From SZAS-103 sp043747745 (lineage in GTDB: Bacteria > Pseudomonadota > Gammaproteobacteria > Xanthomonadales > Xanthomonadaceae): 64,000 nt of DNA. The notes beneath the pieces are model-generated. The model was not told the DNA's origin. It searched no databases and worked only from the letters and a program-made list of their open reading frames with translations. The stretch lies in contig JAYTOP010000017.1 in assembly GCA_043747745.1 (NCBI GenBank), forward strand, positions 36,669 to 100,668, read 5' to 3'. Made by a program: the position numbers and the translations under genes. Shown here piece by piece: positions 18,708 to 25,766 of this stretch (its first letter is position 1; each line of letters begins with the position of its first letter).

Positions 18708-18911
18708 TCAAGCATCCGACTTTGGCTCGGGGCGCTTCGCGCGGCGCTTGCCACGCGGGTCGATCTGTACGCCGAGCACGGCGAAACAATGGATGCAACT
18801 GTAGCTCAGACATTTCGCCTTGCTTTCGTTCGCGACCATTCCGTTGACGGTCTCGACATGCACATGCAACACGCGTTTGCCGCACTTGGGACAGTGGCCT
18901 TGGTGGATCAT
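18708..18911 (-). CDS. Small zinc-ribbon protein
   Basis: 67 residues, ATG 18911 (MIHQGHCPKCGKRVLHVHVE). Two cysteine pairs, CPKC near residue 7 and CLSYSCIHC near 34, form a likely zinc ribbon, followed by a basic tail (DPRGKRRAKRPEPK). No function recognised. It lies between the methyltransferase and the DUF1244 gene on the same strand, and could be a nucleic-acid-binding accessory protein. Confidence 0.65.
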   Translation of the reverse strand: MIHQGHCPKCGKRVLHVHVETVNGMVANESKAKCLSYSCIHCFAVLGVQIDPRGKRRAKRPEPKSDA

Positions 18912-18950
18912 GTCGGTTCCTTCGATGCTGTCATCTGAGTGATCGGGTCG

Positions 18951-19331
18951 TCAGCTTGAACGCCTGCGTTGCGCCGCCTCGAATGCCGCGAGTTGCTCGG
19001 GCGTCGCGGCGTGCTGGTGTTTCGCCTTCCACTCCGCGAACGGTATACCGTAAATTGCCTCGCGCGCGGCGTCTTTCGTCATCGACACGCATTCAGCCTC
19101 GGCCGCCTCGCGATACCAGTCGGACAGGCAATTGCGGCAGAAGCCAGCTAGGATCATCAGGTCGATATTCTGCACGTCCGGCCGCACCTGGTTGAGATGC
19201 ACGAGCAGGCGGCGAAACGCGGCGGCTTCGAGCTGGGTCTGGTTTCCCGCGCGTTGCTCATGCGCATCTTGCGCTTGCAGCAAGTGCGCATCCGTGGACG
19301 GCGCAGGTGCGGGACAGGCTTGGCTCACCAT
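18951..19331 (-). CDS. DUF1244 family protein
   Basis: 126 residues from ATG 19331 (MVSQACPAPAPSTD), chosen for the GAGAGG site just upstream; a longer in-frame start at 19382 lacks one. The conserved block AAFRRLLVHLNQVRPDVQNIDLM, GFCRNCLSDWYREAAE and YGIPFAEWKAKHQ marks the DUF1244 family of small soluble helical proteins of unknown function. Divergent from folD with 62 bases between starts. Confidence 0.85.
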   Translation of the reverse strand: MVSQACPAPAPSTDAHLLQAQDAHEQRAGNQTQLEAAAFRRLLVHLNQVRPDVQNIDLMILAGFCRNCLSDWYREAAEAECVSMTKDAAREAIYGIPFAEWKAKHQHAATPEQLAAFEAAQRRRSS

Positions 19332-19393
19332 GAGCGGGAACCTCTCTGGATCGGCGATAATGCGCGACTCTAGCGCAGCCACGAATTCCCCGC

Positions 19394-20302
19394 ATGATCC
19401 ATCCAGCCCTGACTACAGACGATCCGACCGCACCCGCACCGGCCGCCCGTGTCCTGGACGGCAAGCGCATCGCCGAGGATCTGCTCGACGGGCTGGCCAC
19501 GCGGGTTGCTGCGCGGATCGCTGTCGGCAAGCCAAGACCTGGGCTCGCGGTCGTCCTGGTCGGCGGCGACCCGGCTTCGGCGGTCTACGTGCGCAACAAG
19601 CGCCGCGCCTGCGAGAAGGTCGGCATACACACCCTCGATTTCGATCTGCCTGCGACGACCACCGAGCCGGAATTACTGGCGCTGATCGATCGCCTCAATG
19701 ACGACACGATGGTGCACGGTATCCTCGTCCAGTTGCCGCTTCCGGGCATCCCCGACGCGAGCCGCCTGATCCACCGCATCGACCCGCGCAAGGATGTTGA
19801 CGGCTTCCATCCCGAGAACGTCGGTCATCTCGCGCTACGCCAGTTCGGCCTGCGCCCGTGCACGCCGCGCGGCATCACGACCTTGCTGGGCTACACCGAT
19901 CGCCCCGTGCGTGGCGCGAGCGCGACGATCGTCGGCGTGTCCAACCACGTCGGCCGTCCGATGGCGCTGGAACTGATGATCGCGGGCTGCACGGTCACTT
20001 CCTGCCACAAGTTCACGCCGCCAGACGTACTGCGCCGCCACGTCGGCGAGGCCGATATCCTGGTGGTCGCGGTGGGCAAGCCTGGGCTGATTCCGGGCGA
20101 ATGGATCAAACCGGGTGCGGTGGTGATCGATGTCGGCATCAACCGGCTGGAGGATGGTCGCCTGGTTGGCGACGTGGGCTATGCCGAGGCCGCGAAGCGC
20201 GCGAGCTGGATCACGCCGGTTCCCGGTGGAGTAGGGCCGATGACTGTGGCGACGCTGATGCAGAACACGCTGGAAGCTGCGGAAGCAGCTGATGATGCTT
20301 AG
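19394..20302 (+). CDS. folD: Bifunctional methylene-THF dehydrogenase/cyclohydrolase
   Basis: Interconverts 5,10-methylene- and 10-formyl-tetrahydrofolate with NADP, supplying one-carbon units for purines. 302 residues. Family features: catalytic Tyr-Lys region SAVYVRNKRRACEKVGI, HGILVQLPLPG, DPRKDVDGFHPENVG, PCTPRGI, the NADP-binding SNHVGRPMA, and the closing PGGVGPMTVATLM. N-terminus slightly extended (TTDDPTAPAPAA). It precedes guaB and guaA, both purine genes. Confidence 0.96.
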   Translation: MIHPALTTDDPTAPAPAARVLDGKRIAEDLLDGLATRVAARIAVGKPRPGLAVVLVGGDPASAVYVRNKRRACEKVGIHTLDFDLPATTTEPELLALIDRLNDDTMVHGILVQLPLPGIPDASRLIHRIDPRKDVDGFHPENVGHLALRQFGLRPCTPRGITTLLGYTDRPVRGASATIVGVSNHVGRPMALELMIAGCTVTSCHKFTPPDVLRRHVGEADILVVAVGKPGLIPGEWIKPGAVVIDVGINRLEDGRLVGDVGYAEAAKRASWITPVPGGVGPMTVATLMQNTLEAAEAADDA

Positions 20303-20434
20303 CCACAGGCTTCACGCACAAGCTGATTGACCTGCGCCTGACTCTTTGCGCTGTAGATCTCGCTGAGCACCAAAAGCAGGAGTGGGAGCAAGGCCCGCAT
20401 GAAGGAAACGACCGCATGGGGAAGGATGAACCGG

Positions 20435-20440
20435 TATAAT
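20435..20440 (+). promoter_or_regulatory. Candidate guaB promoter -10 box
   Basis: A perfect TATAAT 27 bases before the guaB start, in an intergenic stretch of 165 bases. No convincing -35 element is visible at 16-18 bases, so the call rests on the -10 alone. Confidence 0.4.
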
Positions 20441-20467
20441 GGCGCGCTTCCTCACACGGAGCCGCCC

Positions 20468-21925
20468 ATGCTGCGCATCCTGGCCGAAGCGCTGACTTTC
20501 GACGACGTTTCGCTGGTGCCTGCGCACTCGATCGTCCTGCCTCGGGATGTCAGCCTCCGCGCCCGCCTCACCCGAGGCCTTTCGCTGAATCTTCCGGTCG
20601 TCGCCGCGGCGATGGACACCGTCACCGAAGCGCGCCTCGCGATCACGATGGCGCAGCTCGGCGGTATCGGCATTCTGCACAAGAACATGACGGTCAAGGC
20701 GCAGGCATCGCATGTTGCGCAGGTGAAACACTTCGAAGCCGGGGTGATCCGCGAACCCTTCACCGTCGGCCCCGAAACGACCATCGGCGAAGTCCTCAAG
20801 CTCACCCGCGCGCGCAACATCTCCGGTGTGCCGGTGGTGGAGGGCGACAAGCTCGTCGGCATCGTCACCAGCCGCGACATGCGCTTCGAGAAGAAGCTCG
20901 ACGATCCGGTCCGACACATCATGACCAAGAAGGATCGGCTCGTGACCGTGCGCGAAGGCGCGTCCGACGAGGAAGTGCTCGCGCTGCTGCACAAGCACCG
21001 CATCGAGAAAGTGCTCGTCGTCAACGACGCCTTCGAACTGCGCGGGTTGATCACCGTGAAGGACATCCAGAAGGCGCGCGACAATCCCGATTCGGCAAAG
21101 GATTCCTCCGAGCGCCTGTGCGTCGGTGCGGCGGTCGGCGTCGGTGGCGACACCGAGGCGCGCGTCGAAGCGTTGATCCACGCGGGCGTCGACGTGATCG
21201 TCGTCGATACCGCGCACGGTTATTCGCAAGGCGTGCTTGATCGCGTCGCATGGGTCAAGAAGAATTTCCCGGACGTGCAGGTGATCGGCGGCAACATCGT
21301 GACCGGCGACGCCGCGCTCGCATTGATGGATTCGGGCGCGGATGCGGTGAAGGTCGGCGTCGGTCCCGGTTCGATCTGCACGACGCGGATTGTTGCTGGC
21401 GTCGGTGTGCCGCAGATCACCGCGGTCGCTATGGTCGCCGATGCATTGCAGGATCGCATTCCGCTGATCGCCGATGGCGGCATCCGCTATTCAGGCGATA
21501 TCGCGAAAGCGATTGCAGCTGGCGCATCGACGGTGATGATCGGCGGCTTGTTTGCGGGCACCGAGGAAGCGCCTGGCGAGATCGAACTGTTCCAGGGCCG
21601 CAGCTACAAGAGCTATCGCGGCATGGGCTCGATCGGCGCGATGGAGCAGGGCAGCAAGGACCGTTATTTCCAGGACGCATCCGACGCCGACAAGCTCGTA
21701 CCTGAAGGCATCGAAGGCCGCGTCCCGTATCGCGGCACCTTGCGCAACATCGTTCACCAGCTCGCAGGCGGATTGCGCGCATCGATGGGCTATGTCGGCT
21801 GCGCGACCATCGAGGACATGCGCAGCAAGCCGACCTTCGTCCAGGTCAGTAACGCCGGCGTGCGCGAGAGCCATGTGCATGATGTGCAGATCACCAAGGA
21901 ACCACCGAATTATCGAGCTGGCTAG
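20468..21925 (+). CDS. guaB: Inosine-5'-monophosphate dehydrogenase
   Basis: Oxidises IMP to XMP with NAD, the committed step to GMP. ATG 20468 (MLRILAEALTFDDVSLVPAH) follows CGGAG and gives 485 residues, typical; an earlier in-frame ATG at 20399 is upstream of the family N-terminus. Two CBS domains (about 95-205) interrupt the TIM barrel; the catalytic Cys lies in GPGSICTTRIVAGVG and the flap contains SYRGMGSIGAM. Paired with guaA downstream. Confidence 0.97.
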   Translation: MLRILAEALTFDDVSLVPAHSIVLPRDVSLRARLTRGLSLNLPVVAAAMDTVTEARLAITMAQLGGIGILHKNMTVKAQASHVAQVKHFEAGVIREPFTVGPETTIGEVLKLTRARNISGVPVVEGDKLVGIVTSRDMRFEKKLDDPVRHIMTKKDRLVTVREGASDEEVLALLHKHRIEKVLVVNDAFELRGLITVKDIQKARDNPDSAKDSSERLCVGAAVGVGGDTEARVEALIHAGVDVIVVDTAHGYSQGVLDRVAWVKKNFPDVQVIGGNIVTGDAALALMDSGADAVKVGVGPGSICTTRIVAGVGVPQITAVAMVADALQDRIPLIADGGIRYSGDIAKAIAAGASTVMIGGLFAGTEEAPGEIELFQGRSYKSYRGMGSIGAMEQGSKDRYFQDASDADKLVPEGIEGRVPYRGTLRNIVHQLAGGLRASMGYVGCATIEDMRSKPTFVQVSNAGVRESHVHDVQITKEPPNYRAG

Positions 21926-21943
21926 TAGAGAAGCGGGATTGGA

Positions 21944-22081
21944 GGCTAGGGGTTAGGGACTGGTGAAAGCGAGCATCCACAATTCCCGTTCGTCACCAGC
22001 GATTTCGTCACCCTTGCAACCGGCATGGCCGGCGACCAGTCCACCTGCCTTGCGCCAGCCGCTAGTCCCAAGCCCCTAGCC
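21944..22081. repeat. Imperfect inverted repeat between guaB and guaA
   Basis: Left arm GGCTAGGGGTTAGGGAC (21944-21960) and right arm GTCCCAAGCCCCTAGCC (22065-22081) match as an inverted repeat in 15 of 17 positions, around about 104 bases. The G-rich CTAGGGG motif resembles dispersed repeats seen in this bacterial order. In the guaBA transcript the arms could pair into a long hairpin just ahead of guaA. Confidence 0.6.
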
Positions 22082-22092
22082 CCTAGGCATCT

Positions 22093-23676
22093 ATGCAAAA
22101 CATCCATAGCGACAAAATCCTCATCCTCGATTTCGGCGCGCAGTACACGCAGCTGATCGCGCGGCGCATCCGCGAGCTCGGCGTGTATTGCGAGATCTGG
22201 GCCTGGGATCACGATCCTGCGCAGATCGCAGCATTTGCTCCGAAGGGCATCATCCTGTCGGGCGGCCCCGAATCGACGCTTGAGGCGGACTCGCCGCGCG
22301 CGCCACAGCAGGCGTTCGAAGCGGGCATTCCATTGCTCGGCATCTGCTACGGCATGCAGACGATGGCCGCGCAACTCGGCGGCAAGGTCGAGGGCGATTA
22401 CCACCGCGAGTTCGGTTACGCGGAAGTCGAAGTGCTGCGCGCCTGCGCACTGCTCGACGACATGAAGGATCTTCCAGGCCTGCCGCCGCGTCTCGGTGTG
22501 TGGATGAGCCATGGCGATCGCGTCACCGCGACGCCGCCAGGCTTCAGGACCACCGCGCGCACCGAGAGCGTCGCGATCGCCGCGATGGCCGATGAGACAC
22601 GTCATTGGTACGGGGTGCAGTTCCACCCCGAAGTCACCCACACAAAGTCCGGCGCGGCGATGCTCGAGCGCTTCGTCGTCGACATCTGCGGCTGCAAGAC
22701 GCTCTGGACCGCCGCGAACATCGTCGAAGACCAGATCGCTCGCGTGCGTGCGCAGGTCGGCGGTGACAACGTGCTGCTGGGGCTGTCGGGCGGCGTCGAT
22801 TCGTCGGTCGTCGCTGCGCTGCTGCATCGCGCGCTCGGCGACAGGCTGACCTGCGTGTTCGTCGATACCGGCCTGCTACGTTGGCAGGAAGGCGACCAGG
22901 TGATGGCGGCCTTTGCTGCTGCCTCCGATGCCAATGGATTGGGCGTGAAGGTGATCCGCGTCAATGCGGCCGATCGCTATTTCGCGGCGTTGGCTGGCGT
23001 CAGCGACCCGGAAGCCAAGCGCAAGATCATCGGCAAGCTGTTCGTCGAGATCTTCGACGAGGAATCCGCCAAGCTCACAAACGTGAAGTGGCTCGCACAG
23101 GGCACGATCTATCCGGACGTGATCGAATCGGCCGGCAGCAAGACCGGCAAGGCGCACGTCATCAAGTCGCACCACAACGTCGGCGGCCTGCCGGAGCACA
23201 TGAAACTCGGACTCGTCGAACCGCTGCGCGAGCTTTTCAAGGACGAGGTGCGACGCATCGGCGTCGAGCTCGGCCTGCCGCGCACGATGGTCTACCGGCA
23301 TCCGTTCCCGGGGCCTGGACTCGGCGTGCGCATCCTCGGCGAGGTGAAACGTGAGTACGCCGAACTACTCGCCCAAGCCGATGCGATCTTCATCGAGGAA
23401 CTGCGCCGCGCCGACCTGTACGACAAGACCAGCCAGGCATTCGCGGTGTTCCTGCCGATCAAATCGGTCGGCGTGGTCGGCGATGCGCGAGCCTACGAGT
23501 GGGTGATCGCGCTGCGCGCGGTCGAGACCATCGACTTCATGACCGCGCACTGGGCGCATCTGCCGTACGATTTCCTTGACCTCGTGTCGCGCAGGATCAT
23601 CAACGAATTGCACGGCATTTCTCGTGTCGTTTATGACATCAGCGGCAAGCCGCCCGCGACGATCGAATGGGAGTGA
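22093..23676 (+). CDS. guaA: GMP synthase (glutamine-hydrolysing)
   Basis: Aminates XMP to GMP with glutamine and ATP. 527 residues, full length. N-terminal class I amidotransferase with nucleophile Cys in LGICYGMQTM and His in GVQFHPEVTHT; ATP-pyrophosphatase P-loop LLGLSGGVDSSVVA near 230; C-terminal dimerisation domain ending RVVYDISGKPPATIEWE. Expected to be co-transcribed with guaB. Confidence 0.97.
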   Translation: MQNIHSDKILILDFGAQYTQLIARRIRELGVYCEIWAWDHDPAQIAAFAPKGIILSGGPESTLEADSPRAPQQAFEAGIPLLGICYGMQTMAAQLGGKVEGDYHREFGYAEVEVLRACALLDDMKDLPGLPPRLGVWMSHGDRVTATPPGFRTTARTESVAIAAMADETRHWYGVQFHPEVTHTKSGAAMLERFVVDICGCKTLWTAANIVEDQIARVRAQVGGDNVLLGLSGGVDSSVVAALLHRALGDRLTCVFVDTGLLRWQEGDQVMAAFAAASDANGLGVKVIRVNAADRYFAALAGVSDPEAKRKIIGKLFVEIFDEESAKLTNVKWLAQGTIYPDVIESAGSKTGKAHVIKSHHNVGGLPEHMKLGLVEPLRELFKDEVRRIGVELGLPRTMVYRHPFPGPGLGVRILGEVKREYAELLAQADAIFIEELRRADLYDKTSQAFAVFLPIKSVGVVGDARAYEWVIALRAVETIDFMTAHWAHLPYDFLDLVSRRIINELHGISRVVYDISGKPPATIEWE

Positions 23677-23739
23677 GCAGGGACGCAGTGTCGACCTGTC
23701 GTGCAAGCCGAGTCACGAGAAACAGAAACCAACCCTGAG

Positions 23740-23772
23740 CCGTTCGTGGTGAGCCTGTCGAACCATGAACGG
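23740..23772 (-). repeat. REP palindrome, copy 1 (inverted relative to copy 2)
   Basis: 33 bases running CCGTTCGTGGT...ACCATGAACGG, with partly palindromic ends. It is the exact reverse complement of the copy at 24084-24116. It lies 21 bases before the GIY-YIG start. Confidence 0.9.
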
Positions 23773-23792
23773 CGACACGGAGTCCTTACGTC

Positions 23793-24635
23793 ATGAGCTT
23801 TTGGGTGTATATCCTCAAGTGTGCGGACGACTCGTTCTACACTGGTCATACCGACGACCTGGAAAACCGCATAGCCCAGCACCAGGCGGGCGAAATTAGC
23901 AGTTGCTATACCCATACGCGCCGACCATTGACGCTGATCTTCGATCAGGATTTCCCAACCAGAGAATCGGCCCTGGAGTCTGAAATTCAGATCAAGCGCT
24001 GGAGTCGGGCGAAAAAGCAGGCGCTGGCCAATCGGGATTGGGACAAGCTCCAAGAGTTGGAGAGGAATCGACAATCCACGGGTCCCGTTCATGGTTCGAC
24101 AGGCTCACCACGAACGGAGACGGGTGGTTCGACAGACTCACCACGAACGGAGCCTGGTTCGTTTTCTGATGCAGACGAGCGCTGGATGCATCACGCGTTG
24201 GCGCTCGCCGAACGCGCGGAACGCGTGGACGACGAGATCCCGGTTGGGGCTGTCGTCGTCGATACGCATGGCGAATTGCTCGGCGAAGGCTCGAATCGCA
24301 ACATCACCGATCACGATCCCACTGCGCATGCCGAGATCGTCGCGATGCGGCAAGCAGGCAAGGCCATTGGCAATCACCGGCTGGTGGGCTGCACACTGTT
24401 CGTAACGCTGGAACCTTGTGCGATGTGCGCGATGGCGGTGGTGCACGCGCGCATCGCGCGGGTCGTGTACGCGGCATCCGACCCGAAGACCGGCTCGGCC
24501 GGTAGCGTGTTCGACCTGCTCGGCGATCCGCGCCACAACCATCGCGTGGACGTTCAGGGCGGGCTGTTGGCCGGGGAAGCAGGGTCGCGATTGACCGCGT
24601 ATTTCCGGCGCAAGCGCGGAAAGTCGTCCGGCTGA
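23793..24635 (+). CDS. tadA: GIY-YIG nuclease fused in frame to tRNA adenosine deaminase TadA
   Basis: One 280-residue frame. Residues 1-92 are a UPF0213-type GIY-YIG domain (VYILKCADDSFYTGHT, catalytic Arg in LENRIAQH, Glu in ALESEIQIKRWSRAKK). Residues about 93-127 are linker, including GSTGSPRTE and GSTDSPRTE translated from two REP copies. Residues about 128-280 are TadA: zinc and proton-shuttle motif HAEIVAMR, PCAMC (LEPCAMCAMAVVHARI), DPKTGSAGSV. TadA makes inosine at the tRNA-Arg(ACG) wobble base and is normally essential and separate. No ATG, GTG or TTG in frame precedes TadA helix 1; the first ATG (24186) falls inside WMHHALALAE. TadA therefore seems to depend on the fusion. Confidence 0.82.
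   Translation: MSFWVYILKCADDSFYTGHTDDLENRIAQHQAGEISSCYTHTRRPLTLIFDQDFPTRESALESEIQIKRWSRAKKQALANRDWDKLQELERNRQSTGPVHGSTGSPRTETGGSTDSPRTEPGSFSDADERWMHHALALAERAERVDDEIPVGAVVVDTHGELLGEGSNRNITDHDPTAHAEIVAMRQAGKAIGNHRLVGCTLFVTLEPCAMCAMAVVHARIARVVYAASDPKTGSAGSVFDLLGDPRHNHRVDVQGGLLAGEAGSRLTAYFRRKRGKSSG
24084..24116 (+). repeat. REP palindrome, copy 2
   Basis: 33 bases running CCGTTCATGGT...ACCACGAACGG, the exact reverse complement of copy 1, placed at the end of the GIY-YIG domain and translated in frame as part of the linker to TadA. Confidence 0.9.
24124..24150 (+). repeat. REP palindrome, copy 3 (partial)
   Basis: A 27-base copy in the same orientation as copy 2. It lacks the left CCGTTCA arm and has one internal change (AGGCTC to AGACTC). 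It is also translated, as GSTDSPRTE. Confidence 0.85.
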
Positions 24636-24645
24636 TCCTGCGTTG

Positions 24646-25131
24646 CTAGGCGCTTTTTCGTTCCGGCTGTTCCCGCGCCAGTTGCCGGTCCAGGTCGGTT
24701 TCGAGCATTGCCAGCGCCAGTCTGGCTTCGCGCCCGAGGCAGATCGACGCGACCAGCATCAGCAGGACGCCGGCGACCGCCAGCACCAGCGGTACAAGGT
24801 CCATGTGCCAGACCAGCACGCTGTCGATCGCGATGGCGAGGCTGGTGCCCACGAACGCGGTGACCGAGCCGTACAGCAGGCGAAGTGCCGCGAGCACGAG
24901 GCGCGAACGCTTGCGGTGCTGATCGATGCGGGTGCGCAACTCGCCACCCGGCTCCGCATAGTCGGGGTGTTTGAGTTCGGCGATATCGGCGCGCATCCGA
25001 TCAACGACCCGCGACAGCCGCGCATTCGACGTCGCGATGAGCGAAGCGGTCGCGGTCAGGAAGAACGCCGGAGTGATCATCGCCGAGACCACGGCGAAGT
25101 GGCTGCTGTCGTAGCTGATCGGCAGTGGCAT
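24646..25131 (-). CDS. DUF2721 membrane protein
   Basis: 161 residues from ATG 25131 (MPLPISYDSSHFAVVSAMITP), preceded by CGGAG; an in-frame ATG at 25167 is possible but sits in the orn promoter region. A first hydrophobic stretch (VVSAMITPAFFLTATASLIA), a charged soluble loop with RLSRVVDRMR and RTRIDQHRKRSRLV, then two membrane helices (about 85-135). This is the DUF2721 layout; function unknown. Divergent from orn. Confidence 0.85.
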   Translation of the reverse strand: MPLPISYDSSHFAVVSAMITPAFFLTATASLIATSNARLSRVVDRMRADIAELKHPDYAEPGGELRTRIDQHRKRSRLVLAALRLLYGSVTAFVGTSLAIAIDSVLVWHMDLVPLVLAVAGVLLMLVASICLGREARLALAMLETDLDRQLAREQPERKSA

Positions 25132-25189
25132 CGGCGCGCTCCGAAGGACAGGGACGTTATGATGCACGTTCTACCAGCGGATCGAGTCC

Positions 25190-25753
25190 ATGCCGAACCA
25201 GAATGACGACAACCTGATCTGGATCGACCTGGAAATGACCGGGCTGAACCCGGATGCCGATGCGATCATCGAGATCGCCACCCTGGTGACCGACAAGGAA
25301 CTCACTATCCTCGCCGAAGGCCCGGAGCTTGCGATCCAGCACCCACTTGCGCGGTTGCAGGCGATGGACGACTGGAACCGCAACCAGCACACGAAGTCCG
25401 GGTTGTGGCAGCGGGTGCTGGATTCGACGACGTCGTTGGCAACGGCCGAGGCGCTGACAGTGGAGTTCCTGAGCAAGTGGATACCCGCTAACAAATCGCC
25501 GATCTGCGGCAACTCGATCTGCCAGGACCGGCGCTTCCTGGTGCGCGGAATGCCTCGCCTGGAGCGGTATTTTCATTACCGCAACCTCGACGTGAGCACG
25601 ATCAAGGAACTCGCGCGGCGCTGGGCGCCTGGCGTCGCCAAGGGTTTCGTGAAGAATTCGGCGCACACCGCGCTGAGCGACATCCGCGATTCGGTCGCCG
25701 AACTGCGTTACTACCGCCAGTTCATGGGCCGCCTCGGCGGCGAACGTCCCTGA
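25190..25753 (+). CDS. orn: Oligoribonuclease
   Basis: DEDDh 3'-5' exoribonuclease that degrades 2-5 nt RNAs, including the linear pGpG from cyclic di-GMP breakdown. 187 residues, full length. Active-site motifs: IWIDLEMTGL (D, E), GNSICQDRRFL (D), and HTALSDIRDSV (H, D). The next gene downstream encodes a diguanylate cyclase-type protein. Confidence 0.97.
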   Translation: MPNQNDDNLIWIDLEMTGLNPDADAIIEIATLVTDKELTILAEGPELAIQHPLARLQAMDDWNRNQHTKSGLWQRVLDSTTSLATAEALTVEFLSKWIPANKSPICGNSICQDRRFLVRGMPRLERYFHYRNLDVSTIKELARRWAPGVAKGFVKNSAHTALSDIRDSVAELRYYRQFMGRLGGERP

Positions 25754-25766
25754 GTGCGATGCGGCC

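Noticed and set aside
22093..22130. Purine or guanidine riboswitch in the guaBA leaders
   Set aside because: The 165-base and 167-base upstream regions show no recognisable aptamer core; the guaA leader shows only the inverted repeat reported.
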